In this document: one piece after another, positions 37,886 through 48,597 of the stretch
How the letters are laid out: the number at the start of each line of letters is the position of its first letter
Numbering within the stretch: the stretch's first letter is position 1
NCBI RefSeq assembly: GCF_022201045.2
Contig: NC_068564.1
Location: forward strand, 2,170,001 to 2,234,000
Source: Citrus sinensis
Taxonomy: Eukaryota > Streptophyta > Magnoliopsida > Sapindales > Rutaceae
Length of the DNA stretch: 64,000 nucleotides
Direction: 5' to 3'
Made by a program: the position numbers and the translations under genes
The notes under the pieces: model-generated
Told to the model about the DNA's origin: nothing
Databases searched by the model: none
The model's input: only the letters and a program-made list of their open reading frames with translations

Positions 37886-38038
37886 ATCTTTGCGCTTGGG
37901 GCATCGACGCAGCTATTGAGGTTCTATCCAAGGCGCGTCTATTGCTGGTTGAAAAGTATTTCCAAATCCCCCCTTAGGCCTGGGGTTTGGCCCTGGCCTT
38001 TGAGAATTTCTGGAAGGGCTCTCTCCGGGGTAAAGACC
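37886..38038 (+). ncRNA. U4: U4 spliceosomal snRNA copy, variant
   Basis: Begins ATCTTTGCGCTTGGGGCA and includes GGCGCGTCTATTGCTGGTTG and the 3' part AGAATTTCTGGAAGGGCTCT. The 3' end is approximate, set from the usual ~154 nt. U4 pairs with U6 and its 5' stem-loop binds the 15.5K/Snu13 protein through a kink-turn. Here the kink-turn strands read ATTGAGG and CCAAGG (37928-37933), where I expect AATGAGG and CCGAGG, so one sheared G-A pair is lost. The promoter is intact, so it may be transcribed, but assembly is doubtful. Confidence 0.82.
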
Positions 38039-38254
38039 TACACAATTCTTAGTCGAAAAATTGTTTCTAGTTACACTTGCACTGTTTCATGTGAGTCTGA
38101 GTGAACATCAATTCTTAATATAAAATTGAAGATAGTGAGTTAGTTGCCTTGGCGAGTTCATTGGTATTTTTGGAGAATCGTGATCCTTGCTATTTAATGT
38201 GTGCATAAAACGATCAGAAGGGTAGGACAGACTATTTGCAGATTAAAGCTGACA

Positions 38255-38265
38255 GTCCCACATCG
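38255..38265 (+). promoter_or_regulatory. USE of the U5 copy (no TATA box seen)
   Basis: GTCCCACATCG is exact, but no TATA-like sequence lies between it and the U5 homology, which begins only ~37 bp downstream instead of ~65-70 bp. Confidence 0.8.
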
Positions 38266-38302
38266 ATCTCGATCGCACCAATGCGGTAAGCTGCTGATTA
38301 CT

Positions 38303-38420
38303 GGAGCCTCGTGGTGAGCACAGTGATTAGTCTTTCGCCTTTTGCTAAAAAATACCGTGTGCTCACTAGTTTTAGAAGCACACTCCAATTTTTGGAGTTT
38401 CTACTTCTGGGTACAGCTCC
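38303..38420 (+). ncRNA. U5: U5 spliceosomal snRNA-like sequence, probable pseudogene
   Basis: GGAGCCTCGTGGTGAGCACA opens the U5 homology and pairs with TGTGCTCAC after the loop. The Sm site CCAATTTTTGGAG is present near 38385-38397. Loop I, which aligns exons, reads GCCTTTTGC (38337-38345) where the near-universal sequence is GCCTTTTAC. With the missing TATA box this suggests a decaying copy, though plant U5 variants do exist. The 3' end is approximate. Confidence 0.75.
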
Positions 38421-38779
38421 CTACCAAATTAAGTTCAAACTTGCGATTATAAAGATGTCTATGAATGATATTGGGCAAAGCCAAAAATGTTGTGAATCCA
38501 TATCATCATTACCAAAATTTATTCATTCTCTCCAATCATCACATAACATTGTAGGATTCCTGTTCCTGCATTCTTTATTCAAATTTACACCCAGTAAAAT
38601 ATACAACATGTATCCATCAACATCCATCATCTCAGTTACTGCTGCAATCTATATTATCAGCAACATCACAAGCAAAAAAGATCTCAGTAGGCTGAAGCAG
38701 ATCATTTACTAATCAAACTAAAAAATTTTACCTAATTATTGAAAACAATAACTGGAATGGAATACATGAATAATAATAA
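38421..38779. other. Spacer between the U5 copy and the P4H-like gene
   Basis: No gene seen. The right part is the 3' flank of the minus-strand P4H-like gene. Confidence 0.5.
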
Positions 38780-40698
38780 TCAACAAGCATGACAACTCTT
38801 CCTGCAGGTACCATAGTAATCAGGAGAACCAAGCATGTAGACGGGATTCCTTTGACATTCCCCAACGGCTGCCCAATGAGGGCAATTATCATCTTCATCA
38901 GTGCATTCATTGCTATCGGAACCAATTAAAACTTCTTCTGCATTGGCTGCTTTTACTTGGAAGAATTTGACAGCAGACCACATTTCCCCCTCAAGGACTG
39001 GGCATCTGGTATGAGAGCTACTCTCATCAGGAGCAGCATTGGGGTGTACAGTAAAAAACAAAATTGCATTGCCTTTGACAGGTCTTAGGACATTGCTTGT
39101 TTTTGCACAATCAGACCACATCTTATCCTTTTCCTGACCAATTTGAACTAACATCAGTTGAGCAAAGGTTTATTTGAACCCTACATTCATTATGATAATA
39201 CAAGAAGATAAAGCAAGTTTCTCTCACCTCTGAATTAGGGAAGAGCAGCTCACCACCTTGAGTGACATTTGAGAGATACAAAACCACTGTTGCCATCAGA
39301 GGCTGACTTAAACCTAGTGCAGATTTATTACCAAAATAATCTAAGTTCTCTTTGGCCTCGTCAAGCCCATATCGCATTACATGTACAGGTTTACTGTTCT
39401 CTGAAGGACAACGAACATCAAGTATACAACCCATGAAATTAGAAGGTAAAATCTCTATAAAAACTAGCATTTTAGAAGACGAGGATCAGGACTCAGGAAG
39501 ATACCTTTCGGAAGAAAAGTCCATGTTAAAATTTTTTCTTCTATCCTTGCAACAATATCATCCTAGAATGCCCAAAGATTGGAAGTAAGTTCTAGGGAAG
39601 CATGTGACAGAATATTTAGGCCCTTCCAGAAGTTCATTAAAAAGTATGGAGTTCAAGTAAAGGTACCAACAAGATTAAGCCTTCTACAACTAGATCATGG
39701 CATGAACACTTCCTCTATGAAATCTTTTATTGTTGGTGACTTGTTATATACTCACACACCCACACAAACCAACACACACCAAAGATACATATCTGAATTG
39801 CCTTGAGTTGAGAAAAAGAAAACATTATCAAAAGGCATGCAGTGATGCCACCTACTTCAAAATGTTTTGTCAATACCTTATGCACAGAACACATAGAAGT
39901 TAATTATATAGAGATACTGGAAAACTCACTTCTATGTTTAATTCAGTTCTGAAACTAGAATTCTGCTTGTTCTTTGAAACATTCTCAGGATCCTCACCCG
40001 TGCGCTTATACTTTTTTTCTGCACCATGGCCCTACGCACAAAATAAACACTCTAAAACAAATCCAGGTGTAATGTCAATTCACGTGCTCAATGTAAAGGG
40101 ACCGCAGTATTATACCAGTGAAATAAGGTGGTCACACTCTTCATTTGACAGAAGGCCGCGATATAAAAAGACCCTATTCCAAGAAACGTGACATCAGATT
40201 TTATGTAAACAAGCTAGTAAACACACAATTAATGTTGGGGGCATACTACAACTAAAACTTGTGAGTAGTTTATGCAGAATTTGATACAATGCTAATAAAG
40301 ATACTGTTTTACAGGAATACGAAATTCTTTACTGCCAATAGAATTATAGTAAGTACCTGACCTTGGTCGCCACGAGATCTGAGTAACTCGTGATGGATCA
40401 ACTCTTTTAGAATTAATTGAGTGAGGCAATTGTACGACACTTTCCCAGTTTCCCTTTTTATTCCTCAATTCCTTCCGGCCACTGAAACAAAATCATTGCA
40501 AAGAAAGACTATTAATAACAAAACACGAAAAATAATGTAAGCAGATGATATATGAACTACCCATTTCTTGAAATGAATTCTCAAATATTAAAAATGAGAT
40601 CGGTGGTTACGTTTCTTATACCTGTCTGAAGAAGAAGAAGAAGAAACGAAGGAAGATGTGAAAGCTAAAACAAGAAATACAAATCGAATCGAAGCCAT
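38780..40698 (-). CDS. Prolyl 4-hydroxylase-like protein with C-terminal ShK domain
   Basis: Seven exons: 40698-40622, 40481-40362, 40173-40116, 40031-39930, 39562-39505, 39400-39228, 39133-38780 (942 nt, 313 aa). A hydrophobic N-terminus (MASIRFVFLVLAFTSSFVSS) is a signal peptide or anchor, placing it in the secretory pathway. The 2-oxoglutarate/Fe(II) dioxygenase fold follows (FLYRGLLSNEECDHLISL...ATVVLYLSNVTQGGELLFP) and ends in a six-Cys ShK module (about 271-313, CRKSCHAC). Active P4Hs bind iron by HxD...H and 2-oxoglutarate by Lys. Here the first position is Asn157 (KENLDYF), while Asp159, His237 and Lys252 remain. It may be inactive or act differently. The relation to Arabidopsis P4H members with ShK tails is clear; the exact number is not. 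Confidence 0.88.
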
Positions 40699-40975
40699 GC
40701 ATTTATAATTCTGTGAGAAGGCGATTGAAGATCGAAGCCAACAGAACAGGCTAACCGATTCAAGAGTTGTCTGTTCTATATCTCTGTGATGATGATGAAT
40801 GTGAAGTGATATCGATTCGTTTCTTTATGATTTTTCACTTTCGCTTTCTTTTTCCCACCCCTCCTTTTTTTGGGGGGTAAATTGCACATATTAATTACCG
40901 AAACAGAGTGAAAATAAGAAGGAAATAATAATATTGATAAATTAGTTTGTATTAAATCTGTTTTGGTATTACAAT

Positions 40976-41429
40976 ACTCGGACCTCATCACCTTTATATG
41001 CATGCTGAATTCCAAAAAAAAATATTGACGTTCGTATAAGATGAGGTTGTTTTTAATATACATAACAAAAATTTCTCACTAATGTATACAGGATACTTGA
41101 ACATTATCTCAGCGTGTGTGGGTGTGAAAAATGGTTGACTGTGGAATTAAGCTACAGTGCAACTGTAGTACCGTACTATAATTGTATCCAGCTGTTGGAT
41201 GCACTTAGATTGGTGGGATCCACCGACATCCAACAGCTGGATGCAACTGTAGCACGATAACACAGTTACACCACAGGTTTCCCCTTTACTGTGATACATA
41301 TTTTAAGATTTCATTTTATTGGATAAACATTGAGGACACGGTATGATCTCTTCTCACTAGCGACTTCCTCTTTCTGTTCATATATCAACAGCAAATTTGA
41401 GGGCAAAAGGTTGATGTTAATGTCATATT
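40976..41429. repeat. Dispersed ~300-bp repeat, copy B, interrupted by a MITE
   Basis: Matches 34225-34529 on both sides of a 141-bp insertion. It lies about 280 bp upstream of the P4H-like start codon, almost the same distance as copy A from the kinesin start. Confidence 0.88.
41144..41284. mobile_element. 141-bp foldback MITE with 9-bp target duplication
   Basis: The two arms pair over about 58 bp; the inner parts match exactly at ATCCAGCTGTTGGATG. The flanks TTGACTGTG (41135-41143) and TTTACTGTG (41285-41293) look like a 9-bp target duplication with one difference. Copy A at 34.4 kb reads TTTACTGTG once, i.e. an empty site. The size of the duplication suggests a Mutator-type MITE. Confidence 0.75.
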
Positions 41430-41680
41430 TATATTTCTTCAAACAAGTTCCTTCCATTTACTGATTGTCCTCACAGGCACCGGGGTTTGAATGACTTCAG
41501 CACTTTCGTTTATATTGGTTCATCTTTGGTTTCCAAGTACTCAGCAAATTAATGAGATTGAAGTACAGATGAATGAACCTATGTTGTTTTGAAGTACAGA
41601 TGAATGAATCTATGTTGTTTACAGGGTATATATTTCTTGTCTTTACCAATGTATGCCCAAAATAATGGCATCGATCATCC

Positions 41681-44600
41681 CTATGTGCTATGTGATTTCT
41701 TAAATACAATGTGACTGGATTCATCATTCTCAAACAGACGCTCAATCAAATCATTCCAGCTTTCTCTCGCTTGTTTCTTAGATGATAAAAGCGACGATGA
41801 TTCTCCCTCATGTGAGCTATTACCTCTCTCTTCAGTGAAAGTACCATAAGGAGAAGGTGCAAAAGCATGCGGCACCGACAGTGAAACAGCCTTGTGTAGC
41901 GCAGCATTGTACTCCTGTGTGTGTTCTCTGGCTATAGTCTCCTGCCTCTCCATCTTTTGCTTCTCAGGTATCTCCATCGTGTGATCTTTCTCTTGCATTA
42001 GCTGAAAGGAAAATCAGAGCAATCTTATTACAAATGCATACACTGCATACCAGAAGTGCCAGATTCCGATCCCCTATCTTTCAACATATTGAACCCTGGA
42101 AAGCTTTTTTAAAGCCAACCAGATAAAACAAAGGCATAATCTAGCATCAAAAGTAGGCTTCAGCCATTTTCCCAACCCTATAAAGATAATGAAATTGAAA
42201 AACTCACATTGAATGCTCTCTGGGCTTCTTTCTCTATCCAAATGATGGCGTGATCAGCAGTGGCATTACAAGAAAGAACTATATGTTCAAACCTCCCGTC
42301 TACCGGCACAGCTGTCCTCACAACTGGGGGAAATCTTCCCAATCTGCAACCAAAATAATATTAAATCAGATTAAATCATTCATCCTTGTTCAAATGCAAC
42401 TTTTTCTGCTGCCTCAGAATCAACAAAGCTATCCACTCAATATATAAGATTAATCATTGTGTACGCAATGTGGCAAATCCTATAAATGCCGGTCAATAGA
42501 CAATAAATTTGAAAAGGAAATAAAAAGTTCATTCACGGACACATAAGACATGATTATACTGCTAACTTACTATATTTAATAGCAATCATGATGTACTGCC
42601 CCTCCTTTTGGGGGGGGGGGGGGGGGGGGGGGGGGGAATTAAGATACATCCCTAATAATGCAAACTTCAAAAGCAAGCTGCAGCCTGCAGCCCAAAATTA
42701 CCAGTTGGTCAAGGGGATTGGGGACAACTGCTTATGTTCTGTCTGAGTAGTACCTTAAAGGCTTTCTCTCAACAATGTGATACAACCGACCAGGTGCATA
42801 TAGTCTCCTTGGATCTCTGATCATCTTCTGTTCAGGTATACATGTATCCCTCATACACCTTAAGCATAGTATACAAGGCAAGCTGCTCAAAAAGAAAAAC
42901 TTTAATCAGTATGTTGCACAGATGCCACAATAGCTAAAATTTCACGTGCTAAAAAAAAACTGAGAACTCATTAGCTACATATATATGTCCTCACATATCA
43001 AAGAAGTCCCTTGCTAAACAAGTACAAGATCTCTGATCAATAAGCCAAACATATTGCAATGGTCCATCCCAATTTAGTCTATACCGAGACTTTAAATTTC
43101 AAAGACAGTTTTCCTTCAAGAAAAATATTATAAAAAGAAAGTGAAACATTGTCGGCCTTTCACGGTGACACAGTATCCATTTCAAAAGCCTATTAGTTGT
43201 CAAAGTATTAGAAATATAGACGAAAAAGAATGATGCGTGACTATACCAGAAAAGTGATTTGAAAATGTCTTCCAATGGTGTGGCTGTCCGGGGCAAGAAG
43301 TCATCCTGGTTCAATGGAATAATCACAAAAAATTATACAGAATATAGTGGAAGAGAAATCAGAGTAAAACATTTTCATTTTCTAATGCTATTTATGCTAT
43401 TCTGCTTAAGCACTAGTGGCAATGCACAAGTCAGACATACTATGCTTAATCTCATGCATACCACATATGCGTGGCAAGCTTGTTTCTCAGTCTTACCCAT
43501 AAAAAAATTATTTTGTTTATTTAGTTACTATGTCATACTTTGACATATTTATCCATGTCGTAGAGGTATAGACTGAAGGTTCTGAGTCATATGTGATTTC
43601 CATGTATTCCACATGTTTACACTGTCTTTCAAAACGTATTGCTGAAAATTAGCACATGAAACTTTATCCATTACATCGTATGAAGGGAAATAGCATTTCT
43701 TCATGAAGCAGAAACTGATTTAGTTAGCAATCTAGTCATGCTCATGAATTCAGTGGATCAGTTAGTGCAACATTTTGTAAGAAATGCATGCATGCTAACG
43801 TGTCTTAGGACAAAATCAATTTCATCTCATAATTCAATTCCCTCCAAAAAGTGTTCATGGTAAATCCTGCAATAATCACATGCAAGCTTCCTATATGAGA
43901 ATAAATCCTCTCCAGACAAGAAACTGATCAAATGTTAACATTAATTACTAAGTCCAAAAACATATTGATGCTTGGATCCTGCTGTAGGTACAAGTAATTA
44001 TATAAAGAATTTCAGAGTAAAGAGAATTGGTATTTGCAGTAATCATTGAAAACTTACTATATCATCCATACAAATTATCTTACCCTGAACTATAATACAA
44101 TATATCTAAGTTGCAGCATTTTCATCAAAGAAATACATTCTAAGCTTTGAACAAGAATTAAGCTCTGCGATGACTGATGATGGAAAAAGAATTATGTAGT
44201 TCCCTCCTCTCAAGTAAAACTTAAACCGTTGACAACACCAGCAAACATAAAAAAATACAATGGTGCACTTATCAAATTTCCTGAAAACTCTAACATTTAA
44301 TCATACGATGATAAGACAGAAATAGTAATAAAAATAAATGTAGAAGCTATTAAGGCTTCATAGAGTGCTACATTAATATTCCAAAATTCTTTTACCAAAA
44401 GAGGACACCAAACAGGTAAAAGACTAGAACTACCTGAAGCACGACTGAGTTGATTACATCTGCATATCTGACTGCCAAATTCAGCGACATACACCTGGCA
44501 GGCGCAATTGCATAGCATCTGACCCTCTTTCTGTCAATGTTGGCCAATTGATCCCGATTTTGCACCACCACCAATGCCAACATTGCCGCCACACCTGACC

Positions 44601-45138
44601 CTAAGGAATGTCCGGCAAAAGTCAATGTGTAATTTGGATACTTCTCCACCTGATGCTTCAAAACCTCACATTCTTCATCCAAAACCCGCCCAGCAGCCTT
44701 CAATAGCCCATTATGGACATACCCTCCATCAAATTTCTTTTTTCCTAGCTTATTGTCCAAAAGCAGTTGATAATCACTCTCCTTTGCCAAATTAAGGCCC
44801 CTTATGGCAAGGACTATATCGGCATGGTCATGATCAAGGTACAATATATAGGGAGGAGCCCTTCCTCCAGTATCTTCATAAGTTTTTCTAAGCAATAACC
44901 AATCCGGGTTAATTCCATATCCTCCGGGAGGTGCCCAAAGTGGATTTCTAAGATCATCTTCATAGACAGCAAGGATGTAGCGGCACATGCGAGGGACAGG
45001 TTCAAATTCTTCAGCAGTTGCCAGCCCCCAAGTCTCACTGTCATGGCCTGCCGTGTGGAGGCATCGCTTCCATGCCCAACGGGCACATGCCAAGCAATAC
45101 ACACATTCAAGTAGAGGGATGCCACATAAGATAGACAT
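41681..45138 (-). CDS. Class-3 lipase (plant sn1-diacylglycerol lipase-like)
   Basis: Five exons: 45138-44434, 43305-43247, 42882-42754, 42343-42208, 42001-41681 (1350 nt, 449 aa). The N-terminus is Cys/Leu-rich and may contact membrane. The α/β-hydrolase core has the nucleophile elbow GHSLG at 176-180 (Ser178), followed by YAIAPARCMSLNLAVRYADV, which should hold the acid residue, and LYHIVERKP, a likely site of the catalytic His. The C-terminal ~100 residues are charged and Ser-rich. Plant relatives are annotated as lipase class 3 / calmodulin-binding heat-shock-like; acylglycerol hydrolysis is inferred from the family. An acceptor CTATAG just before the ATG suggests a 5' UTR intron with a leader exon upstream. 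Confidence 0.88.
42610..42636. repeat. Poly(G) tract of about 27 bases in a lipase intron
   Basis: Uninterrupted G run preceded by CTTTT. Two further G runs in the window lie at about 3588-3608 and 48804-48822. Confidence 0.85.
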
Positions 45139-46270
45139 AGATGCCTATAGTTTTAAGTAAGCTAGCACACATAACAGAAGATCGATTTTGCATAAAATGC
45201 CATGGCAACTAGGGGAAATAACAGGATATTTCAATATGGCACAAGGTTTCGACTCCACAAATTCAATCGGGTAGTTAGGTCACTCATCTATGCAATAATT
45301 CAAATACACACACTTAGCATAAATTCAACTATAAATCACGAATTCAGGCTTCGGTGATCTTTGGTGATCCGTTGACGCAGGCCACAAAAAATCCTCTTGA
45401 GTACAGGCACCAAAAGACGATGAAAACAATGAGTTGAGGAGCAGAAACCGAGAATATCATAATCGAATTGTAGGAACGATAATAATGGCAACAATGACTA
45501 GTATGACTTTAAAACTTTCTGTACAAGAATCAAGGCACCACTCACCGGAACTCAAAATTGAAATTCATGGAAACCCAGATAGTGGATCTGTGTCATTAGG
45601 GTTCTGTCTACACACTGAAAGATCTTTACTTTTGCCACTGATCATCTAATTCAAGTGAAAAAAATCCCGTCCCAGATTTAATCTTGATCAATAAACTTCA
45701 AAAAGAAAAGGACAAAAGTTTAAAAGCACGATTACAAGATTAATTAATGAAAAAACAAAACTTTCAAAATGTTATCCCCATGGAGTTTCATTTTGTACCA
45801 ATTTCGATCAGCAACTGAAGAAGACGAGAACTTTCATTTTCAATGCTGAGTTGTAAAAGTGAAACTAATAGTTTAATAATAATGATTGAATCTTTTAAAT
45901 CTGAAGGGGGATTTATCGCGCCACCTGCAAGTCAAAGCCGATTTTGAGGTGTATATGGGAACGTGAAACATCATCATTGGCTCTTACAGTCAGTGGCGTG
46001 TTTGTGTAATTATTTTAAATGTTAGTGGTATTTTTGCTTGAAGGGGCCGGGAAACTGGTTTTGTTAGTTTTGTCCCCGCCTTCCGAAGTCACGCGACGCA
46101 CGTGCTCTTTATTTAGACCATATCCTTTTGTAAATAAAGTTAAGACCGTTTAATATCTTGTTCAGTTAAAAGTTCTGACTTTGGACAAAAGTTCCTTAAT
46201 TTTCCTATTTAGGTTTAATATTTTGCTCAAATTGAGAAAACATTATGGGTTGCCTAAACATTTGTCGATG

Positions 46271-46469
46271 AGTGATGAACGGCGGTACAAATTTTGGTAT
46301 AAAGTTATTTATATAAATTAATGTGGTATTAATTTACTGATTGAATAAAAATATAAAATAATAAAAATAAATTAGATGTGACCATATATATTTAATCTAG
46401 TTAATTTAATCATGTCATATTAATTTATATAAAATAAATTTATACAATAATTTATAGTTCTATCACTAC
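46271..46469. mobile_element. MITE, older copy of the 47.5-kb family
   Basis: AGTGATGA at the left and CTATCACTAC at the right bound a foldback with GTGGTATTAAT and ATGTCATATTAAT in inverted position. The core ATTGAATAAAAATATAAAAT is shared with 47535-47726. It is more diverged than that copy; the ends are approximate. Confidence 0.65.
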
Positions 46470-47534
46470 TTTCTTTAGAAACAATTGTTTTATTAACTAA
46501 ATACAAACGCATGCCATATGAGATACAAACACCTCAAATCCAAAACCTAAATCTTCAAAATACTTTCATTAACCAGTAAAGCTAACCTTTTTGTCATATT
46601 AAATCATCTTTACTTGTTCTATTCGAAAAATAATTTTAAAGATACATGAAAAATGGGTGTGACTAAAATGTATAAGCTGCATCATTGCATGTCATCCACT
46701 GTGTGTTCCGTTATTTGTAATTTTTTTCTTTGTTATTAATCTATTATTAATAATCTTTTCATTATTAGTTAGTGGCTGTGGTCGATGTACAGTGTAACGG
46801 ATACACAGTAGCAAAACCGAAAAAAAAATTGAAGCTTTAAAATTTGTAAAACTTTTAAACATTTCAAATTGCTAACAAGTTCCAAAGATAATATAATAAT
46901 TAATAATCCAAATAAATATCTCATTTTGGCAAAACAAGTTTTTTAAAAAATTCGTTTCCATAGTAAATAATCTCAAAGTTTGACATTACTACAATAATGT
47001 GGGTGTTAATTAATTTAATTAGTAATTATATGGGATTTAATAGTTCTTATATTGGTGTTTAGTGATTTTAGTTTTTATTTATGCTTTTATTAAAAAAATC
47101 GATACTAGCAAATTTAATTTCCTATTCTTTTAGTTACAATTACAAAATTTTTAGAATATTAAAAAACAAAGACAAATAGATATGTATTTTATCATGACAT
47201 GAATCAAATTACTACTCATGTCTTATGTGATCACAAGTTAGGGATGGTAAAATGTCATGTTCATGCCAAGCTTGGTAAAACTCGACAACATGAGCATGTC
47301 TTTTGTCGGGTCAGAAGTTGGGGCTTTTTTCGGCAGAGCTTAAGCTGTAAATTATATTTTTTTTTTCATTATATTTACAAATTTATAGTATATAAAATTT
47401 TGTTTTTATTAGATTAAACTTTAAAATTTGGGCTTAAAGTACTTTAAGATTTAAATATAAGTTATGAGCGAATTAAATAAATATTAAAATATGTATGTAT
47501 TTCAATTAAAATAAAATATATTTTTTTACGAGTG

Positions 47535-47726
47535 ATGATACAACCACAAACTCTTGTACAAATTTATCTTGTACAAATTGATGTGGCATTAATTCATTGG
47601 TTGAATAAAAATATAAAATAATATATACAAATCATGTGGGTCAAGAGATTTTTAATTCAACTAATTTCATCATGCCACATCAATTTATACAAAATAAGTT
47701 TGTACAAGAGTTTGTGGCTATATCAT
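47535..47726. mobile_element. MITE with long terminal inverted repeats, ~192 bp
   Basis: The left arm ATGATACAACCACAAACTCT pairs with the complement of the right end (ATGATATAGCCACAAACTCT), and pairing continues for about 60 bp through ATTGATGTGGCAT. The family and target duplication are not clear. Confidence 0.78.
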
Positions 47727-47917
47727 TATTTTTTTTTAATTTTTAAATTTTTCTTAAATTATTTATTAATTATTATTATTATTATTATTTTTTGTGATGA
47801 CCCGTGCCCAGCCGAATTGTCAAGAAAATATCCCACAACCCAGGGGCTAATGTACGAGGGACGCCGACTGGCTTTAGTCACAAATAAATTGAGCTGGACC
47901 ATCATGATGCGACTAAT

Positions 47918-48004
47918 TGGGCTCATTATCGCGGCCCAATTCAGAACCAAGCATACGGTGCGTTTTCCCACTTTATAAAACGCGCGACAAACCTGAAACC
48001 CTAA
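47918..48004 (+). promoter_or_regulatory. eL36 promoter: site II motifs, TATA box, telo-box
   Basis: Site II TGGGCT is at 47918-47923 and GGCCCA at 47933-47938. The TATA box TTTATAAAA is at 47972-47980 and the telo-box AAACCCTAA at 47996-48004. This combination is typical of plant cytosolic ribosomal-protein genes, where it couples expression to growth. The leader exon seems to end at 48055 and a 5' UTR intron runs to 48594. Confidence 0.8.
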
Positions 48005-48597
48005 AATTTACTCCAACTCATCTTAGGTTTCCGCAGCAACTCAGTTTCGTCGGAGGTACTTCCTCTCCTTCACTCTGTCTTGATCATTCTCTCTTGTTAT
48101 TACTTCCTCTGTTTGGCTTACGAGAGACTACCGAAGCAAGAAATATATTAAATTTAAGATATTGTATATAAAGTTATTATTATTATTCTTTTTGGAGAAT
48201 GGAAACTATACTATTCAAGATTTTCACTTTATTTTCCTTCATTATGTCCTTGATTTAAAGTAAGCTTTGTTAACTGCTGCTTGAGTAGCATGTTAGTTCG
48301 TATCAGCTTTTCCGTGCTGTAAATTTATCGTAACTATATTTTTTTTTTGGGGAAGTTTTTGTAGCTAATTATTCTTCATCATGGCCTTGTTATTATTATT
48401 ATTATTTTCATTTTGGCGTATTCATTTGCTTGTGATTTGCCTAATGATGGGACTGGGAGATTTTTCAATAGTTTTGAAATCCATTTTCTGTGATTTTTTT
48501 TGTATGGTTTGAATATGTATACTACATGGAATAAGTTCCTTTTCTTTCCCTTTTCATGTTGGGGTTATTTAAATTGATGTATGCATTGAAGCAGGTG

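Larger units (their letters stand above)
40699..41680. other. Intergenic region: P4H-like promoter and lipase 3' flank
   Basis: Contains copy B of a dispersed repeat with a foldback insertion. A ~32-bp tandem duplication (GAAGTACAGATGAATGAA) at about 41553-41620 probably lies in the 3' UTR of the minus-strand lipase. Confidence 0.55.
45139..47912. other. Intergenic region: lipase leader/promoter and MITEs
   Basis: The first ~800 bp are probably leader, 5' UTR intron and promoter of the minus-strand lipase. The rest is AT-rich with two MITEs of one family. No gene is supported. Confidence 0.5.
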
